Shown: positions 43,521 to 53,038, numbered from the stretch's first letter. The stretch is 64,000 bases of DNA from Rhizobium aethiopicum (GCF_014197535.1 NZ_JACIFV010000001.1:124001-188000); one strand, 5' to 3'. The notes: a model not told the origin generated them from the sequence alone. Made by a program: numbers and translations.

Positions 43521-44021
43521 ATGGATGAGCCTCTCGACAAACTGGACCTGCGCCTCCTTCTGGAACTTCAAAAGGATGGCAGGCTCACGAACAATGAGCT
43601 TGGTGAGCGGATCGCGCTTTCACCGTCGCAATGCTCACGCCGGCGCACCAGACTGGAAGCCGAGGGATATATTCGCAGCTACCGTGCCCACCTCGATCGG
43701 GAGAAGCTGGGGCTTGATATGCTGGTGGTCATTTCCGTCACGCTTGCGACCCACAACCGAGATAATGCCCGCCGATTTTCGCAACTGATCAACGGTCTGC
43801 CCGAGGTTCTCGAAGCCTATGCGCTGACCGGCGAGATGGATTATCACCTGAAGGTGGCGACCCGTGGGCTCGCCGATCTGTCGAAGTTCGTCAACGATGT
43901 TCTGCTGCCGCACGAATCCGTGCAGCACGTGAAAACCTCAATCGTGCTCGACACGCTGAAGACGTTCGAAGGCTATCCGGTGATGATGCCGGGCAGCCGG
44001 CATGGCGACAGCGCGCGATAA
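43521..44021 (+). CDS. Lrp/AsnC-family regulator next to hppD
   Basis: 166 residues. The helix-turn-helix NELGERIALSPSQCSRRRTR is followed by a RAM ligand-binding domain with VLEAYALTGEMDYHLKV. It is divergent from the hppD-hmgA-fahA-maiA operon across 131 bases and so is the likely local regulator, sensing an aromatic amino acid or derivative. Confidence 0.9.
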   Translation: MDEPLDKLDLRLLLELQKDGRLTNNELGERIALSPSQCSRRRTRLEAEGYIRSYRAHLDREKLGLDMLVVISVTLATHNRDNARRFSQLINGLPEVLEAYALTGEMDYHLKVATRGLADLSKFVNDVLLPHESVQHVKTSIVLDTLKTFEGYPVMMPGSRHGDSAR

Positions 44022-44024
44022 CGG

Positions 44025-44495
44025 TCAGAGCGGCAGTTCGGTGGAGAATTTCAGCTCGCGCAGCACGAAGCTCGATACGACGGTGCGCACATGCGGATTG
44101 CGCATCAGATAGCGGGTCATGAAGGCTTCGTAGCTTTCGACGTCCCTCGCCCTTATCTTCAGCATGTAGTCGAAGGCGCCCGACAAGGCGTAGCACTCCA
44201 TGATCTCCGGCCGCTCCAGCACCACTGAAGCGAAAGAAGCCACCGCCTCCTCATGGTGATCCTCCAGCGTGACGTGGGCAATCACGCAGAGCTTGAGATC
44301 GAGTTTGCCGGGATCGAGCAGCGTCACGCGCTTGCGGATGACGCCATCGGCCTCGAGTTCCTGGATCTTCCGCCAGGCCGAGCTCTGCGACATGCCGGCT
44401 CTTTCCGCCAGCTCCGCCAGGGACAGAGTGCCGTCGGCCTGAATCAGCTGCAGAAGCTTGCGGCGGAAATTCCCAGTTTCTTTCATTTCAGCCAT
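44025..44495 (-). CDS. Lrp/AsnC-family regulator next to phhA
   Basis: About 156 residues. Helix-turn-helix SLAELAERAGMSQSSAWRKI; RAM domain with ERPEIMECYALSGAFDYMLK. Divergent from phhA across 114 bases, the classic place for an autoregulated activator. Its stop is 3 bases from the stop of the other Lrp gene; the two are paralogues facing each other. ATG 44495 or 44486. Confidence 0.9.
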   Translation of the reverse strand: MAEMKETGNFRRKLLQLIQADGTLSLAELAERAGMSQSSAWRKIQELEADGVIRKRVTLLDPGKLDLKLCVIAHVTLEDHHEEAVASFASVVLERPEIMECYALSGAFDYMLKIRARDVESYEAFMTRYLMRNPHVRTVVSSFVLRELKFSTELPL

Positions 44496-44609
44496 CACAT
44501 TCGAAAATATCTCCCACCACTATGACGATAGCCGGCATGAAAGAAAAGAAAATCCGTCAAACCCGGAGCATAATGGCAGAAATATCGCCATTCCCGGGAG
44601 GATCAGCCG

Positions 44610-45401
44610 ATGACCAAGGAAAGCAGCTACACCGCCAAACTGCCCGGCCCGGACGGCCTCTATGACTATACATCCGAAGAAGATGCGATCTGGGGCGAAC
44701 TCTACCGGCGTCAGATGAAGCTCTTGGCCGACAAGGCTTGCCAGGAATATCTGGACGGCGTCAAACTGCTGGGGCTCAAGCCGGAAAAAGTGCCTCAGCT
44801 CCTCGATGTGAACAGACGCCTGAATGAGACCACCGGTTTCGGCGTCGAAGGCGTGCCGGCCCTCATTCCGCCTTCGCGCTTCTATGAACTTCTGTCGCAG
44901 GGCAAGTTCCCACTGGCGACCTTCCTGCGCCGCCGCGAGCATATCGATTATATCGAGGAACCGGATCTGTTCCACGAGGTGTTCGGCCATTGCCCGCTGC
45001 TGACCAACCAGAGCTATGCTAATTTCGTCCGGCATTTCGGTGAAACCGCCATGAGCCTCGGCAAGGGCTATTCATGGCATCTGTTCCGAATTTTCTGGTT
45101 CACCGTCGAATTCGGCCTGATCAACACACCGCAAGGCCGCCGCTGCTTCGGCGCCGGCATCGTCTCCTCGCCGAGCGAAGCAAAGGCGGCAACGGAAGGC
45201 ACGGCGTGCGAGTTCCGGCCGTTCGATTTGATGAGCGTGCTCCGGACACCCTACCGCATCGATATCCTTCAGCCGATCTACTATGTCATCGACAGCTTTG
45301 CCGATCTCGAGGCGATCGTGGAGCAGGATATCGGCGGCGCGATCCTAAAGGCGAAATCGTTGGGGGATTTCGCCCCGGCTTTCGAAGCCAAGGCTTCGTA
45401 A
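44610..45401 (+). CDS. phhA: Phenylalanine 4-hydroxylase
   Basis: 263 residues, bacterial monomer length. The iron site is intact (LFHEVFGHCPLL, with the Glu in WFTVEFGLI), as is the pterin/substrate region FGAGIVSSPSEA. It hydroxylates phenylalanine to tyrosine with tetrahydropterin and O2, feeding the hppD-hmgA pathway. The ATG follows GGGAGGATCAGCCG. Confidence 0.95.
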   Translation: MTKESSYTAKLPGPDGLYDYTSEEDAIWGELYRRQMKLLADKACQEYLDGVKLLGLKPEKVPQLLDVNRRLNETTGFGVEGVPALIPPSRFYELLSQGKFPLATFLRRREHIDYIEEPDLFHEVFGHCPLLTNQSYANFVRHFGETAMSLGKGYSWHLFRIFWFTVEFGLINTPQGRRCFGAGIVSSPSEAKAATEGTACEFRPFDLMSVLRTPYRIDILQPIYYVIDSFADLEAIVEQDIGGAILKAKSLGDFAPAFEAKAS

Positions 45402-45446
45402 TCCTGACGTCGCGGTAGCGTGTGGCTACTCGTCAGATCCGGTGTT

Positions 45447-46439
45447 TCACTTCGGATCGGCGGGACTGCGATTGACGAATTCGACCAGGACGCCCGGCTT
45501 GACCATGCCGGCCAGCTCTTCGGCGTCCCAATTCGTCAGCCGTACGCAGCCATGCGAGCCGACCTTATCGATGAGCTTCGGCTCCGGCGTCCCGTGTATG
45601 CCATAGGTCGGCTCGGTCAGGTCGATCCAGACGCTGCCGACCGGACCGTTCGGCCCCTTCGGGATCGTCAGGACCTTGTCGTTCTTTCCCTGCTTGAAGT
45701 TGCGCTTCGGATCATATCGGTAGACCGGCATTCTCGATACGCCCTTGACCTTGTGCTTTCCTGAAGGCGCCGGATTGTCCTCGCTGCCGATCGTCGCGGG
45801 ATAGACGGCAAGCAGCGAGCCATCCTCGCCATAGGCCAGCACCTGCCCTGTCTTCTTGTCCGCCTCGATGCTCTTGACCTTGCCTTCCCTAGGAGGGCCG
45901 GGATTGACGACCCACACCTTGTCGCCGGGCGCGAACTGCGAACCCGGGTTGAGCGCATTCAAGAGATCGAGATCCATGTGAAAGCGCTCGGACAGCTTCT
46001 CCGCAACGCTGGTATAGCCGAGGCTCTGCATCTTTGCCTTCTCGCCGTAATCCTCAGGGATTCTGTCAACGAGCCCCGTGGCGTCCTCCGGCGAGACGAC
46101 ATAGCTCTCGACGATGGGCGAATTGTCCTCCAAGCGGGAGGCGACATCCGGATCCGGCCTGCCGTCGACCGGAAGCTTGTTCATCGCCTCGAAGCCGGCC
46201 ACCGCCTTGTCGACGTTCTCGCCGGAGAGGCCGTCGATCACGCCGGGAGACGAGCCGGCACGGTCGAGCAGGACTTGAAGGCGGACGACCGCCGGGTCCG
46301 GATCGGCGGGCGACAGCTTTCCTTTCCCGATGTCGGCAAGGGAAGCGGCGTTGATCGTTTCGGGGAGAAGCTCTCGCGCCGGGGCGCCGCCAACGGAGAG
46401 GGCCAGAGCGAGCAGCGACATCGGCAGGGCTGTTTTCAT
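45447..46439 (-). CDS. L,D-transpeptidase (YkuD) with peptidoglycan-binding region
   Basis: 330 residues. A signal peptide (to about ARELL, residue 23) is followed by a PG_binding_1-like region (AVVRLQVLLDRAGSSPGVID), a LysM-like segment (FHMDLDLLNALNPGSQFAPG) and the YkuD domain with the catalytic motif IHGTPEP...SHGCVRLTN. It forms 3-3 crosslinks in periplasmic peptidoglycan or attaches proteins to it. ATG 46439 is chosen because it gives the signal peptide; the frame is open 87 codons further upstream without sense. Confidence 0.9.
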   Translation of the reverse strand: MKTALPMSLLALALSVGGAPARELLPETINAASLADIGKGKLSPADPDPAVVRLQVLLDRAGSSPGVIDGLSGENVDKAVAGFEAMNKLPVDGRPDPDVASRLEDNSPIVESYVVSPEDATGLVDRIPEDYGEKAKMQSLGYTSVAEKLSERFHMDLDLLNALNPGSQFAPGDKVWVVNPGPPREGKVKSIEADKKTGQVLAYGEDGSLLAVYPATIGSEDNPAPSGKHKVKGVSRMPVYRYDPKRNFKQGKNDKVLTIPKGPNGPVGSVWIDLTEPTYGIHGTPEPKLIDKVGSHGCVRLTNWDAEELAGMVKPGVLVEFVNRSPADPK

Positions 46440-46540
46440 GGACAACAAATGGCCAATGTGGGAATTTGTTCCCACCACCGGTCGGGCATCGTCGACGCAG
46501 CATCTGCTACAAGTCCGCGAGACCGGTAGCAGGCTCGCGG

Positions 46541-47425
46541 TCACGGCGTCTTCGCTTGTTTCCTGGCCTCGCGTGATCTTGCGGCGCGGCGGGCGGGCCT
46601 CAGTTCTTCGATCGTCGGCTGCCACCATTCGGCATCCCGACGGGGAGGCGTTTTCGCAGGCCATGTGCGGACAAGTTCGTCGAATGTCGGCACCCGCCAA
46701 TACCCCCAGAGATAATCCTCGGTGACCCCGGGATAAAAATCCGCAACGAGAGCCGGATCGACCAGTTCGCCGGTGATTTCTGTGAAGACGACGATCCCAT
46801 ACGAGGTGGCCACCGGACGCCCTGTCGGCGGCAGATCTTCGGCCGGAAGCGGGTAACGGCGGCGCTTGCGTTCTGCTGCGCGAAGCCTGCTGCGCATCTC
46901 CCGTTCGGTTCCCTTCCGCTCGTCGGCACGCCGTCGCCTCTCCTCCGGTTCGTTTCTGCGAGCCGCCGTTTCGATCTCAGGCCATCTGCGTCTCAGTTCC
47001 TCATAGGATCGAAAGGGCACGTGCCATATTCGAAGATCGCCATCCCATCGCGAGAACGGCACCTCGCGAAGCTCGTCGACGACAGTTTTTGAATAGGGCG
47101 TGCGGATTCGAAAACTGGCCTTGCCGAGTTCCAGATATGGACTGTCGATGGGATCAAAGGCGAAGGCATCGCGCCCCTTCGCATCCGCATGCGCGTCGGC
47201 TTCCGCCTCCAGCTCGGCAAGCCATCGGCCGATGCGACGGGACGCGGTTCGGCCGGGAACGAACCAGGCCTTTCGCACATCGTTCCAGCGGGCACGCGGG
47301 AAGCGGTTTCGGAACTGCTCGACGGTCATCCTGTCGTAAGGGAAGGAAACCTCTGCGCCTGGCTTCGGCTCATCGTCACGGGGCGACGTCTCGTCCTGGG
47401 CAGCGGGCGATTTTGTTTCGGTCAT
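46541..47425 (-). CDS. Hypothetical protein with two HARP-like repeats
   Basis: 294 residues, basic and arginine-rich in the middle. Two similar segments (FPYDRMTVEQFRNRFPRARW with KAWFVPG; IRTPYSKTVVDELREVPFSR with RIWHVPF) resemble the HARP repeats of SMARCAL1-type annealing helicases, which bind branched DNA, but no helicase domain is present. Cytoplasmic. A DNA-binding role is conjecture. Confidence 0.6.
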   Translation of the reverse strand: MTETKSPAAQDETSPRDDEPKPGAEVSFPYDRMTVEQFRNRFPRARWNDVRKAWFVPGRTASRRIGRWLAELEAEADAHADAKGRDAFAFDPIDSPYLELGKASFRIRTPYSKTVVDELREVPFSRWDGDLRIWHVPFRSYEELRRRWPEIETAARRNEPEERRRRADERKGTEREMRSRLRAAERKRRRYPLPAEDLPPTGRPVATSYGIVVFTEITGELVDPALVADFYPGVTEDYLWGYWRVPTFDELVRTWPAKTPPRRDAEWWQPTIEELRPARRAARSREARKQAKTP

Positions 47426-47488
47426 AGGAGGAGAACGCTTCCGCGCCGGGATCGGTTTCCGGCGCGGCCGTACGTCGCCTTATCGACG

Positions 47489-47803
47489 CTAGTGAACCGT
47501 TTTCGACGGCTTCTGCGGGTGCGAAATGTTATGCAGCGTTGCCATGAGCTTTTCGAACTCGTTCAAGACACGGTTGAACTCAGCGTCCGGCATCGTGACG
47601 ATTTCCGATACTGTCGAAGAAACCGACGTGATCAGTTTGTCGATCCAAACGCAGCGATCTGCCGACACATTTCCGAGAACTTCGCGACGGAGTATCTTCA
47701 ACTCGCGAAGAATGCGAACGATAAGGGCACCTCGCTCCGCCCTGCTCAAGAACGGAAGCTTTGTCTGCGCCTGGTGGATTTCTGCTATCAGCGTCGTCGC
47801 CAT
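47489..47803 (-). CDS. Hypothetical small helical protein
   Basis: 104 residues, amphipathic helices (ERGALIVRILRELKILRREV), no membrane segment or known domain. A single gene with no clear partner. Confidence 0.5.
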   Translation of the reverse strand: MATTLIAEIHQAQTKLPFLSRAERGALIVRILRELKILRREVLGNVSADRCVWIDKLITSVSSTVSEIVTMPDAEFNRVLNEFEKLMATLHNISHPQKPSKTVH

Positions 47804-47917
47804 CCCCGCTCTCCGCCCCTCAAATACAACCGGATATCACAACCGATGCGATTACAACACGGACTTTAGTCTGGCTAGCCAGCACGGTACCATTTTGTAC
47901 GCGCTGCCCGGCCATGG

Positions 47918-48499
47918 TTAATTGCTCGTCGCGACCAGATCCGACATGTCGCAATTGCGGCGCGGACCATCCCATGGCTGATAGGTGTTGTCTTCCGGTC
48001 GGTACGATCTGTAGCGGGCGGCGCATCGGGCCGCCGCCTGGGCATTGACTTTCATGCCGCCGTCCTCAGGGCTTGCGGCGATATTTTGCTGGAACGGCGA
48101 AGAGCATTCGCGGATCTCGCCCCTATAGGATCGGTAGCTGTTGGTCGCAGGATCGAAGGAACGGTAGCGCTTGGCGCACCAGGCAAGGTGCTCGGCGGCG
48201 AATTTTGGCTGCGGTGCCTGCAGTTCTGTCGACGGACGAGCGGGTTGCGAAGCCATCCTTGGCGCGACGGTCGCCGCAGCCTCGGTGACATAGCTGGAAT
48301 AGACAGGCGGAATTCGCTCATAATGCTGCCGACGTGGATCGACCTTCACAGGACTCGTCGTCCATAGATCGGGGGCGGCAAGGTCCGTGAGCGCGGGCGG
48401 TCCCGAATCCGCCACCACATGCGAGGCAACGGAGGCCGCTGCCATGCAGGCGCCAATCGAGCTGGCGATGCCGAAGGCGACGCTTGCAATGCCATTCAT
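47918..48499 (-). CDS. BA14K-family protein with two repeats
   Basis: 193 residues. A hydrophobic N-terminus (membrane anchor or signal) is followed by two BA14K motifs: HLAWCAKRYRSFDPATNSY and ARCAARYRSYRPEDNTYQP, each with paired cysteines and a final C. BA14K proteins are exported rhizobial/Brucella proteins with reported lectin-like activity. It overlaps the small membrane gene upstream by one base. Confidence 0.8.
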   Translation of the reverse strand: MNGIASVAFGIASSIGACMAAASVASHVVADSGPPALTDLAAPDLWTTSPVKVDPRRQHYERIPPVYSSYVTEAAATVAPRMASQPARPSTELQAPQPKFAAEHLAWCAKRYRSFDPATNSYRSYRGEIRECSSPFQQNIAASPEDGGMKVNAQAAARCAARYRSYRPEDNTYQPWDGPRRNCDMSDLVATSN

Positions 48500-48660
48500 C
48501 AGCCCGCCTCCTGCTGTTGTGCCTGCGGAACCCAGACGCGCGCCGCGGCGCTGCTGTGACCGCCGGTGGCGACCAGCACGGCGAGAATGCCGGCGATCGC
48601 CAAGAGGATGGCGATCAGCGGCACGGCGAGACCAGCGGATTTCTCTTCGGGATAAATCAT
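48499..48660 (-). CDS. Small single-helix membrane protein
   Basis: 53 residues from ATG 48660: a short polar start (MIYPEEKSAG), one membrane helix (LAVPLIAILLAIAGILAVLV) and a tail VWVPQAQQQEAG. The TGA stop overlaps the ATG of the BA14K gene, so the two are coupled. Function unknown. Confidence 0.6.
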   Translation of the reverse strand: MIYPEEKSAGLAVPLIAILLAIAGILAVLVATGGHSSAAARVWVPQAQQQEAG

Positions 48661-48765
48661 GTTCCCTCTCCTCGACTCGGCGGCCGCACGAAGACGCTGC
48701 CGTCCATCGTGCGGCCGATCTGAAGATGATTTGGAAGACGCGGCAGAGCCACGTGAACGATCAGG

Positions 48766-49164
48766 TTACTTGATCACCTGGATCACCTTGCGGGACGACG
48801 GCTCGACAATGACACGCTCGTCATTGATCACCGCGTAGGCATATTTCGGATCGTCCGGAACGGGGGTCACGACGACCGTTTCCGGCAGGGGCTGGCCGAC
48901 GACCACCTTTTCCTTTACGACCACGCGTGCCGAGGGTGCCGGCGCCTCGCGGACATAGGTGACGACCTTTTGCGGCGGCGGATCGATCGCCGTGCCGACG
49001 ACTGCGCCGGCAACGCCGCCGATGGCAGCACCGGCCGGACCACCAACGATAGCTCCGGTGATTGCGCCACCTGCCGCACCATTGACGGTCGAGGACTGGG
49101 CGAATGCGACACCTGACATCAGGGTCATGGCAGTTGCCGCGCCTGCAATTAGCTTAAAGAGCAT
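48766..49164 (-). CDS. DUF1236 protein with glycine-zipper region
   Basis: 132 residues. Signal peptide (LIAGAATAMTLMSGVAFAQS), a glycine-zipper stretch (GAAGGAITGAIVGGPAGAAI) and the DUF1236 C-terminal half (VVTPVPDDPKYAYAVINDER). Exported, probably membrane-associated. ATG 49164 has GGAGGAAAAG upstream; the frame extends further but without a signal. Confidence 0.82.
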   Translation of the reverse strand: MLFKLIAGAATAMTLMSGVAFAQSSTVNGAAGGAITGAIVGGPAGAAIGGVAGAVVGTAIDPPPQKVVTYVREAPAPSARVVVKEKVVVGQPLPETVVVTPVPDDPKYAYAVINDERVIVEPSSRKVIQVIK

Positions 49165-49356
49165 CTTTTCCTCCTTGCTTTTCAATGCGGCCTGCTTGCC
49201 GCTGCCAAACCAACTTGCTGGCAACGAGGTCGTTCCACGCCCCGGACCTCGGTCCGAGGCATCCCGGCCCTTGGTCTGGATTTCATTATTCGTCAGCCGC
49301 GCTATTCTCGAGCCGAACGCCATCGCATCGCGGGCCTGGGCAGGAGACCGAGGGAG

Positions 49357-49629
49357 ATGACACGATCCAACCGGCGGGAAGCTGGACGCAGGCGCCTAGC
49401 CATGCGTCTGCCGCAAATGCGAACGCTGATCATGCAGGCGCGCGACTCGTGGCAACTCGAGCTTTTCGAGGCCTATCAAATGGCAGTCGAGGCGCGTGAT
49501 CGGCTTCGAAGACGACGGTTCAATTTAAAGCTGGTGCGGGAATATGACGAAACCTGTGTCGAGATCGAACAGCACGTCATCGGCGCGATGCATGCCCCTC
49601 CCTACTCAGACTACTGCCTCATCCCCTAA
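49357..49629 (+). CDS. Small hypothetical protein
   Basis: 90 residues, very basic (arginine-rich first half), with a helix LFEAYQMAVEARDRLRRRR. No known domain. An internal ATG at 49402 is possible. Confidence 0.45.
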   Translation: MTRSNRREAGRRRLAMRLPQMRTLIMQARDSWQLELFEAYQMAVEARDRLRRRRFNLKLVREYDETCVEIEQHVIGAMHAPPYSDYCLIP

Positions 49630-49726
49630 TCGGCGACCGTAGGTTTAATCCAGGCGCCAGGGCAATGATTGTCCGCACGAGCCCCCCGGCACCGGCAATC
49701 GACGCGCGAGAGGATGCCGGAAGAGG

Positions 49727-50581
49727 TTAAGCTGCCTGGCCGGAGATGACCAGGGCGCTCATGCTGCCGCAAGGACGGACGCCATAGCGGGACGCGACCC
49801 GCTCGGCCACCTCATCAACGATCTCCGCCATGCGCTCCGGCGCCCGCGATTCGATTTCGCCGCTGAGCGGCGTGCCCCGGCAGAAAGCGGTCGCGACATC
49901 CTGTGCTGTGGCCGCGATAGAGGTCAGTTCGAGCCGTTCGCAGGAAACCGCCTCGAATCCCGCCGATGATACTTCAGCCTTGATCGGGCTGGAGTCGAAG
50001 TAAGAATATGGCAAGCGCCTGAGGAAATCCGGAGGATCCGACGGGAAGAGGTCTGTCAGACATTCGTCCACACATCTTGCGAAGTCGTTGGCAGCAAGCG
50101 AATCCCACGTCGAAAACAGGAAATGGCCTCCACTCCGCAACACTCTTTTCGCCTCGCCGTAGGCCTTCGGCCTATCCGGAAAGAACATGACGCCGAACTG
50201 GCAAACGACGAGATCGAACATCAAAGGGGCGAACGGCAGATCTTGCGCATCCGCGTGCATCCAATGCGTTCGCGACATCGTCACAGATGGTGCGCCGACG
50301 TCGATCATCGCCTGGCTGAGATCGGTGGCAACGATCTCGGCGGCCGGATCGAGCTTCGCCCGCAGAGCACGTGTCAAGGCGCCGGTTCCCGCCGCGACTT
50401 CGAGCACGCTGACCGGCTTCGACCGTTCGGCGACGATTGCCATTTCCAACGCATAGGGCTCAAAGAGAATCGGCACGAGAAGGGCTTGGTAAAGATCGGC
50501 GACGCCTGCCCCGAACGGAGGGGGAGACGCGACCAATGCGGCATCTGCACCGTCATCGATGTTCGCAGAAACTGTCACCAC
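49727..50581 (-). CDS. SAM-dependent methyltransferase (class I)
   Basis: 284 residues. Motif I VLEVAAGTGALTRAL, motif II-like EIVATDLSQAMID, and DLVVCQFGVMFFPDRPKAYG with the post-motif of Methyltransf_11/25. Small-molecule methyltransferase; substrate unknown. GTG start. Confidence 0.85.
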   Translation of the reverse strand: MVTVSANIDDGADAALVASPPPFGAGVADLYQALLVPILFEPYALEMAIVAERSKPVSVLEVAAGTGALTRALRAKLDPAAEIVATDLSQAMIDVGAPSVTMSRTHWMHADAQDLPFAPLMFDLVVCQFGVMFFPDRPKAYGEAKRVLRSGGHFLFSTWDSLAANDFARCVDECLTDLFPSDPPDFLRRLPYSYFDSSPIKAEVSSAGFEAVSCERLELTSIAATAQDVATAFCRGTPLSGEIESRAPERMAEIVDEVAERVASRYGVRPCGSMSALVISGQAA

Positions 50582-50737
50582 ACGTCTCCCAACACAGCTC
50601 TATCGAGGTTGAAATATGGCTGAATCTGCTGTTGTCCACGGGGATGGACCTTGGTCCCAGGCCTCTTCGACCGAAGTCCCCGAAGCGGAACGGTCGCCTG
50701 ACCGCGTCGTTTGAACGACATGGAAGGAGATCCGCTT

Positions 50738-50914
50738 ATGCCCCAAAGGAACAGATCCCATGTCAACGACGCCTGGAACGCCTCCGTCATTGCCCTCGTC
50801 ATCGTTCTGGCCGGTCTCCTCTATGTCTTTGGCGCAGCCATGTCAGGCGATAGCATTCATTTGACCGAGAGCATCAGAGGCGCTGAGGTCTTCGATACCA
50901 GGAATCTACCCTGA
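50738..50914 (+). CDS. Small single-helix membrane protein
   Basis: 58 residues from ATG 50738 (GGAAGGAGA upstream): a polar start, one helix (ASVIALVIVLAGLLYVFGAA) and a short outer tail. It precedes the sensor kinase by 60 bases; possible partner, but not established. Confidence 0.55.
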   Translation: MPQRNRSHVNDAWNASVIALVIVLAGLLYVFGAAMSGDSIHLTESIRGAEVFDTRNLP

Positions 50915-50975
50915 TACAGTCTGGAAAAACGCTAAAGACGCTGTAGGTTAGTCGGCAAAGTCTCATGGTATCAAA

Positions 50976-52364
50976 ATGAATTGGCTGCGCCGCTGGAATG
51001 CCCGCTCACTCGCCTCGCAATTTTTCATCGCGGGTGGCTTGGTCTCGATCGCCGCCATGTTTCTCGTGGGCATCCTTGTCACCCATCTGATCGAGGACGC
51101 CGTCATCCATAATTCCGGCGCGGCGACGGCGCTTTACGTCGACAGCGTGGTGGCGCCGCTGCTTCCCGACATGCAAACGGAATCGCTGCTGGACGAAGGC
51201 AGCGCTCAGGCTCTCGACGAAACGCTTGGCCAGGGGGCGCTTGGCAGGCGCCTTGTCTCATTCAGGTTGTGGCGAAACGACGGCACCATCCTCTATTCGA
51301 ACGACAAGGATCTGGTGGGCCAGAAGTTTCCCCTGAACGCCAAGCTGCGGAAGGCATTCGCCGGCTCGCTCGTTGCGCGCTACGAGATTGCCGATGACCC
51401 GGAAAGCGGTGCCGAGCGCGCGCTCGGCAAGCCGCTGATGGAAATCTACAATCCGGTTCTCCAGCCGTGGTCCGGCCAGGCGGTCGCTGTGCTCGAATTC
51501 TACGAGACCGCGGAGGGCCTTGGCGACAGTCTGGCGCACGCCAGGCTGCAGAGCTGGGGCGCAGTCGCCGCTCTGACAGGCGTCTTTTTCCTCGTTCTCT
51601 CCGCCCTGGTGTTTCGCGGAAGCCGCACGATAGAAGCGCAGCGCAGGGATCTCAAAGAACGGGTCAAGGAATTGTCTGCGCTGCTGGCGGAAAATCGCGG
51701 GCTCCAGCGGCGGTTGCAACGCGCTTCGCAGCGCGTGGCGGCGTTGAACGAAACATATCTGCGCAGCATTGGCGCCGATCTTCACGACGGCCCGGCACAG
51801 CACATTGCCTATGCTTCACTGCGACTGGACAGCGACTTATTGATCAACGCATCCACCGAACCCGAAGCACGCGAAAAGGAACTGGCCTGGATACGCTCGA
51901 GCCTCGCGGAGGCCATGACGGAAATCCGCAATATCTGCAGCGGACTGGTGCTCCCGCAGATCGAAAAGTCGTCAATCACCGATATCGTGCTGCGGGTTGT
52001 CGAAGCACACCGGCACAAGACCGAAACCGTTGTCGAAACGATCATCGACGAGGATGGACCCGAGCTCGCCGCTGCCGTAAAGATCTGTATCTATCGCTTC
52101 GTTCAGGAAGCCTTGAACAACGCCTATCGCCACGGCGGCGGCGTTCAGCAGACCGTGAAAGCCGTGTCGCACAATGGTCATGTTTGTGTGGAGGTCAGTG
52201 ATCGTGGCGATGGGTTCGACCCGACGGAGGTGAGGCCGACAAGCCTCGGCCTGGTGGGGCTGCGCGAACGCATCGACAGCCTGGGGGGATCTTTCGATAT
52301 CAAGACGGGTGAAGGAGGAACGACCGTGACCATGACCTTCGAGCCTATGGAAGCTGGAGAATAG
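50976..52364 (+). CDS. Sensor histidine kinase, NarX/HisKA_3 type
   Basis: 462 residues. Membrane helices at about 11-36 and 195-215 enclose a ~150-residue periplasmic sensor. Then a coiled segment, the HisKA_3 box LHDGPAQHIAYASLRL with the phospho-His, and an ATPase domain (FVQEALNNAYRHGG, DRGDGFD, LGLVGLRERI). It phosphorylates the response regulator two bases downstream. The signal sensed is not readable. Confidence 0.92.
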   Translation: MNWLRRWNARSLASQFFIAGGLVSIAAMFLVGILVTHLIEDAVIHNSGAATALYVDSVVAPLLPDMQTESLLDEGSAQALDETLGQGALGRRLVSFRLWRNDGTILYSNDKDLVGQKFPLNAKLRKAFAGSLVARYEIADDPESGAERALGKPLMEIYNPVLQPWSGQAVAVLEFYETAEGLGDSLAHARLQSWGAVAALTGVFFLVLSALVFRGSRTIEAQRRDLKERVKELSALLAENRGLQRRLQRASQRVAALNETYLRSIGADLHDGPAQHIAYASLRLDSDLLINASTEPEAREKELAWIRSSLAEAMTEIRNICSGLVLPQIEKSSITDIVLRVVEAHRHKTETVVETIIDEDGPELAAAVKICIYRFVQEALNNAYRHGGGVQQTVKAVSHNGHVCVEVSDRGDGFDPTEVRPTSLGLVGLRERIDSLGGSFDIKTGEGGTTVTMTFEPMEAGE

Positions 52365-52366
52365 AG

Positions 52367-52990
52367 ATGACACCAATCACCGTCGGCGTCGTGGACGACC
52401 ACCCGCTTTTTCGCGAGGGTGTAACGCGCAGCTTGTCGGAGATGAGCGACTTCGTGGTCATTGGCGAAGGGGCCAGCAGCGAAGACGCCGCCATGATCGC
52501 ATCGAACAACCTCCCCGACGTGATGCTTCTCGATGTCTCGATGCCCGGCGGCGGATTGGCTGCGATCGCCGACGTCCTGGCGCTGAGCCCGACGACGAAA
52601 GTGCTGATGTTGACGGTATCCGAGGAGGTGGACACGCTGCTCGGAGCCCTACAGCAGGGCGCGATGGGCTACGTTCTCAAAGGTGTCGGTTCACGCGGTC
52701 TCGCCGAAGCGATTAAAACCGTCCTCAGCGGAGCGCGATATGTCTCGCCGACGATGTCGGCGAAGGCGATGGAAAATTCGCTACAAAACGGAAACTCCGA
52801 CAAGAACAGTCTGACGCCAAGGGAGCGCGAGGTGATGGATCTCGTCGCCCAAGGTCTGTCAAACAAGCATATCGGCCTGCGCCTCAACCTGCAGGAAAAG
52901 ACCGTGAAGCACCATATGACCCAGATCCTGAGCAAGCTCGGCGCCTCGAACAGGACCGAAGCGGCCCTGCAATGGCGCGAACGGCGATAG
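52367..52990 (+). CDS. NarL/LuxR-type response regulator
   Basis: 207 residues. Receiver: VVDDHPLFREG, LLDVSMPGGG with acceptor Asp, conserved Lys in VLKGVGS. Output: LTPREREVMDLVAQGLSNKH with the LuxR helix-turn-helix. Start is 2 bases after the kinase stop. A 5' fragment of a near-identical gene lies at 5289-5435. Confidence 0.94.
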   Translation: MTPITVGVVDDHPLFREGVTRSLSEMSDFVVIGEGASSEDAAMIASNNLPDVMLLDVSMPGGGLAAIADVLALSPTTKVLMLTVSEEVDTLLGALQQGAMGYVLKGVGSRGLAEAIKTVLSGARYVSPTMSAKAMENSLQNGNSDKNSLTPREREVMDLVAQGLSNKHIGLRLNLQEKTVKHHMTQILSKLGASNRTEAALQWRERR

Positions 52991-53038
52991 CGCCGGGTCG
53001 ACCCGGCATCTCTGCGGCGCCGTTTTCCGCATTCTGCC

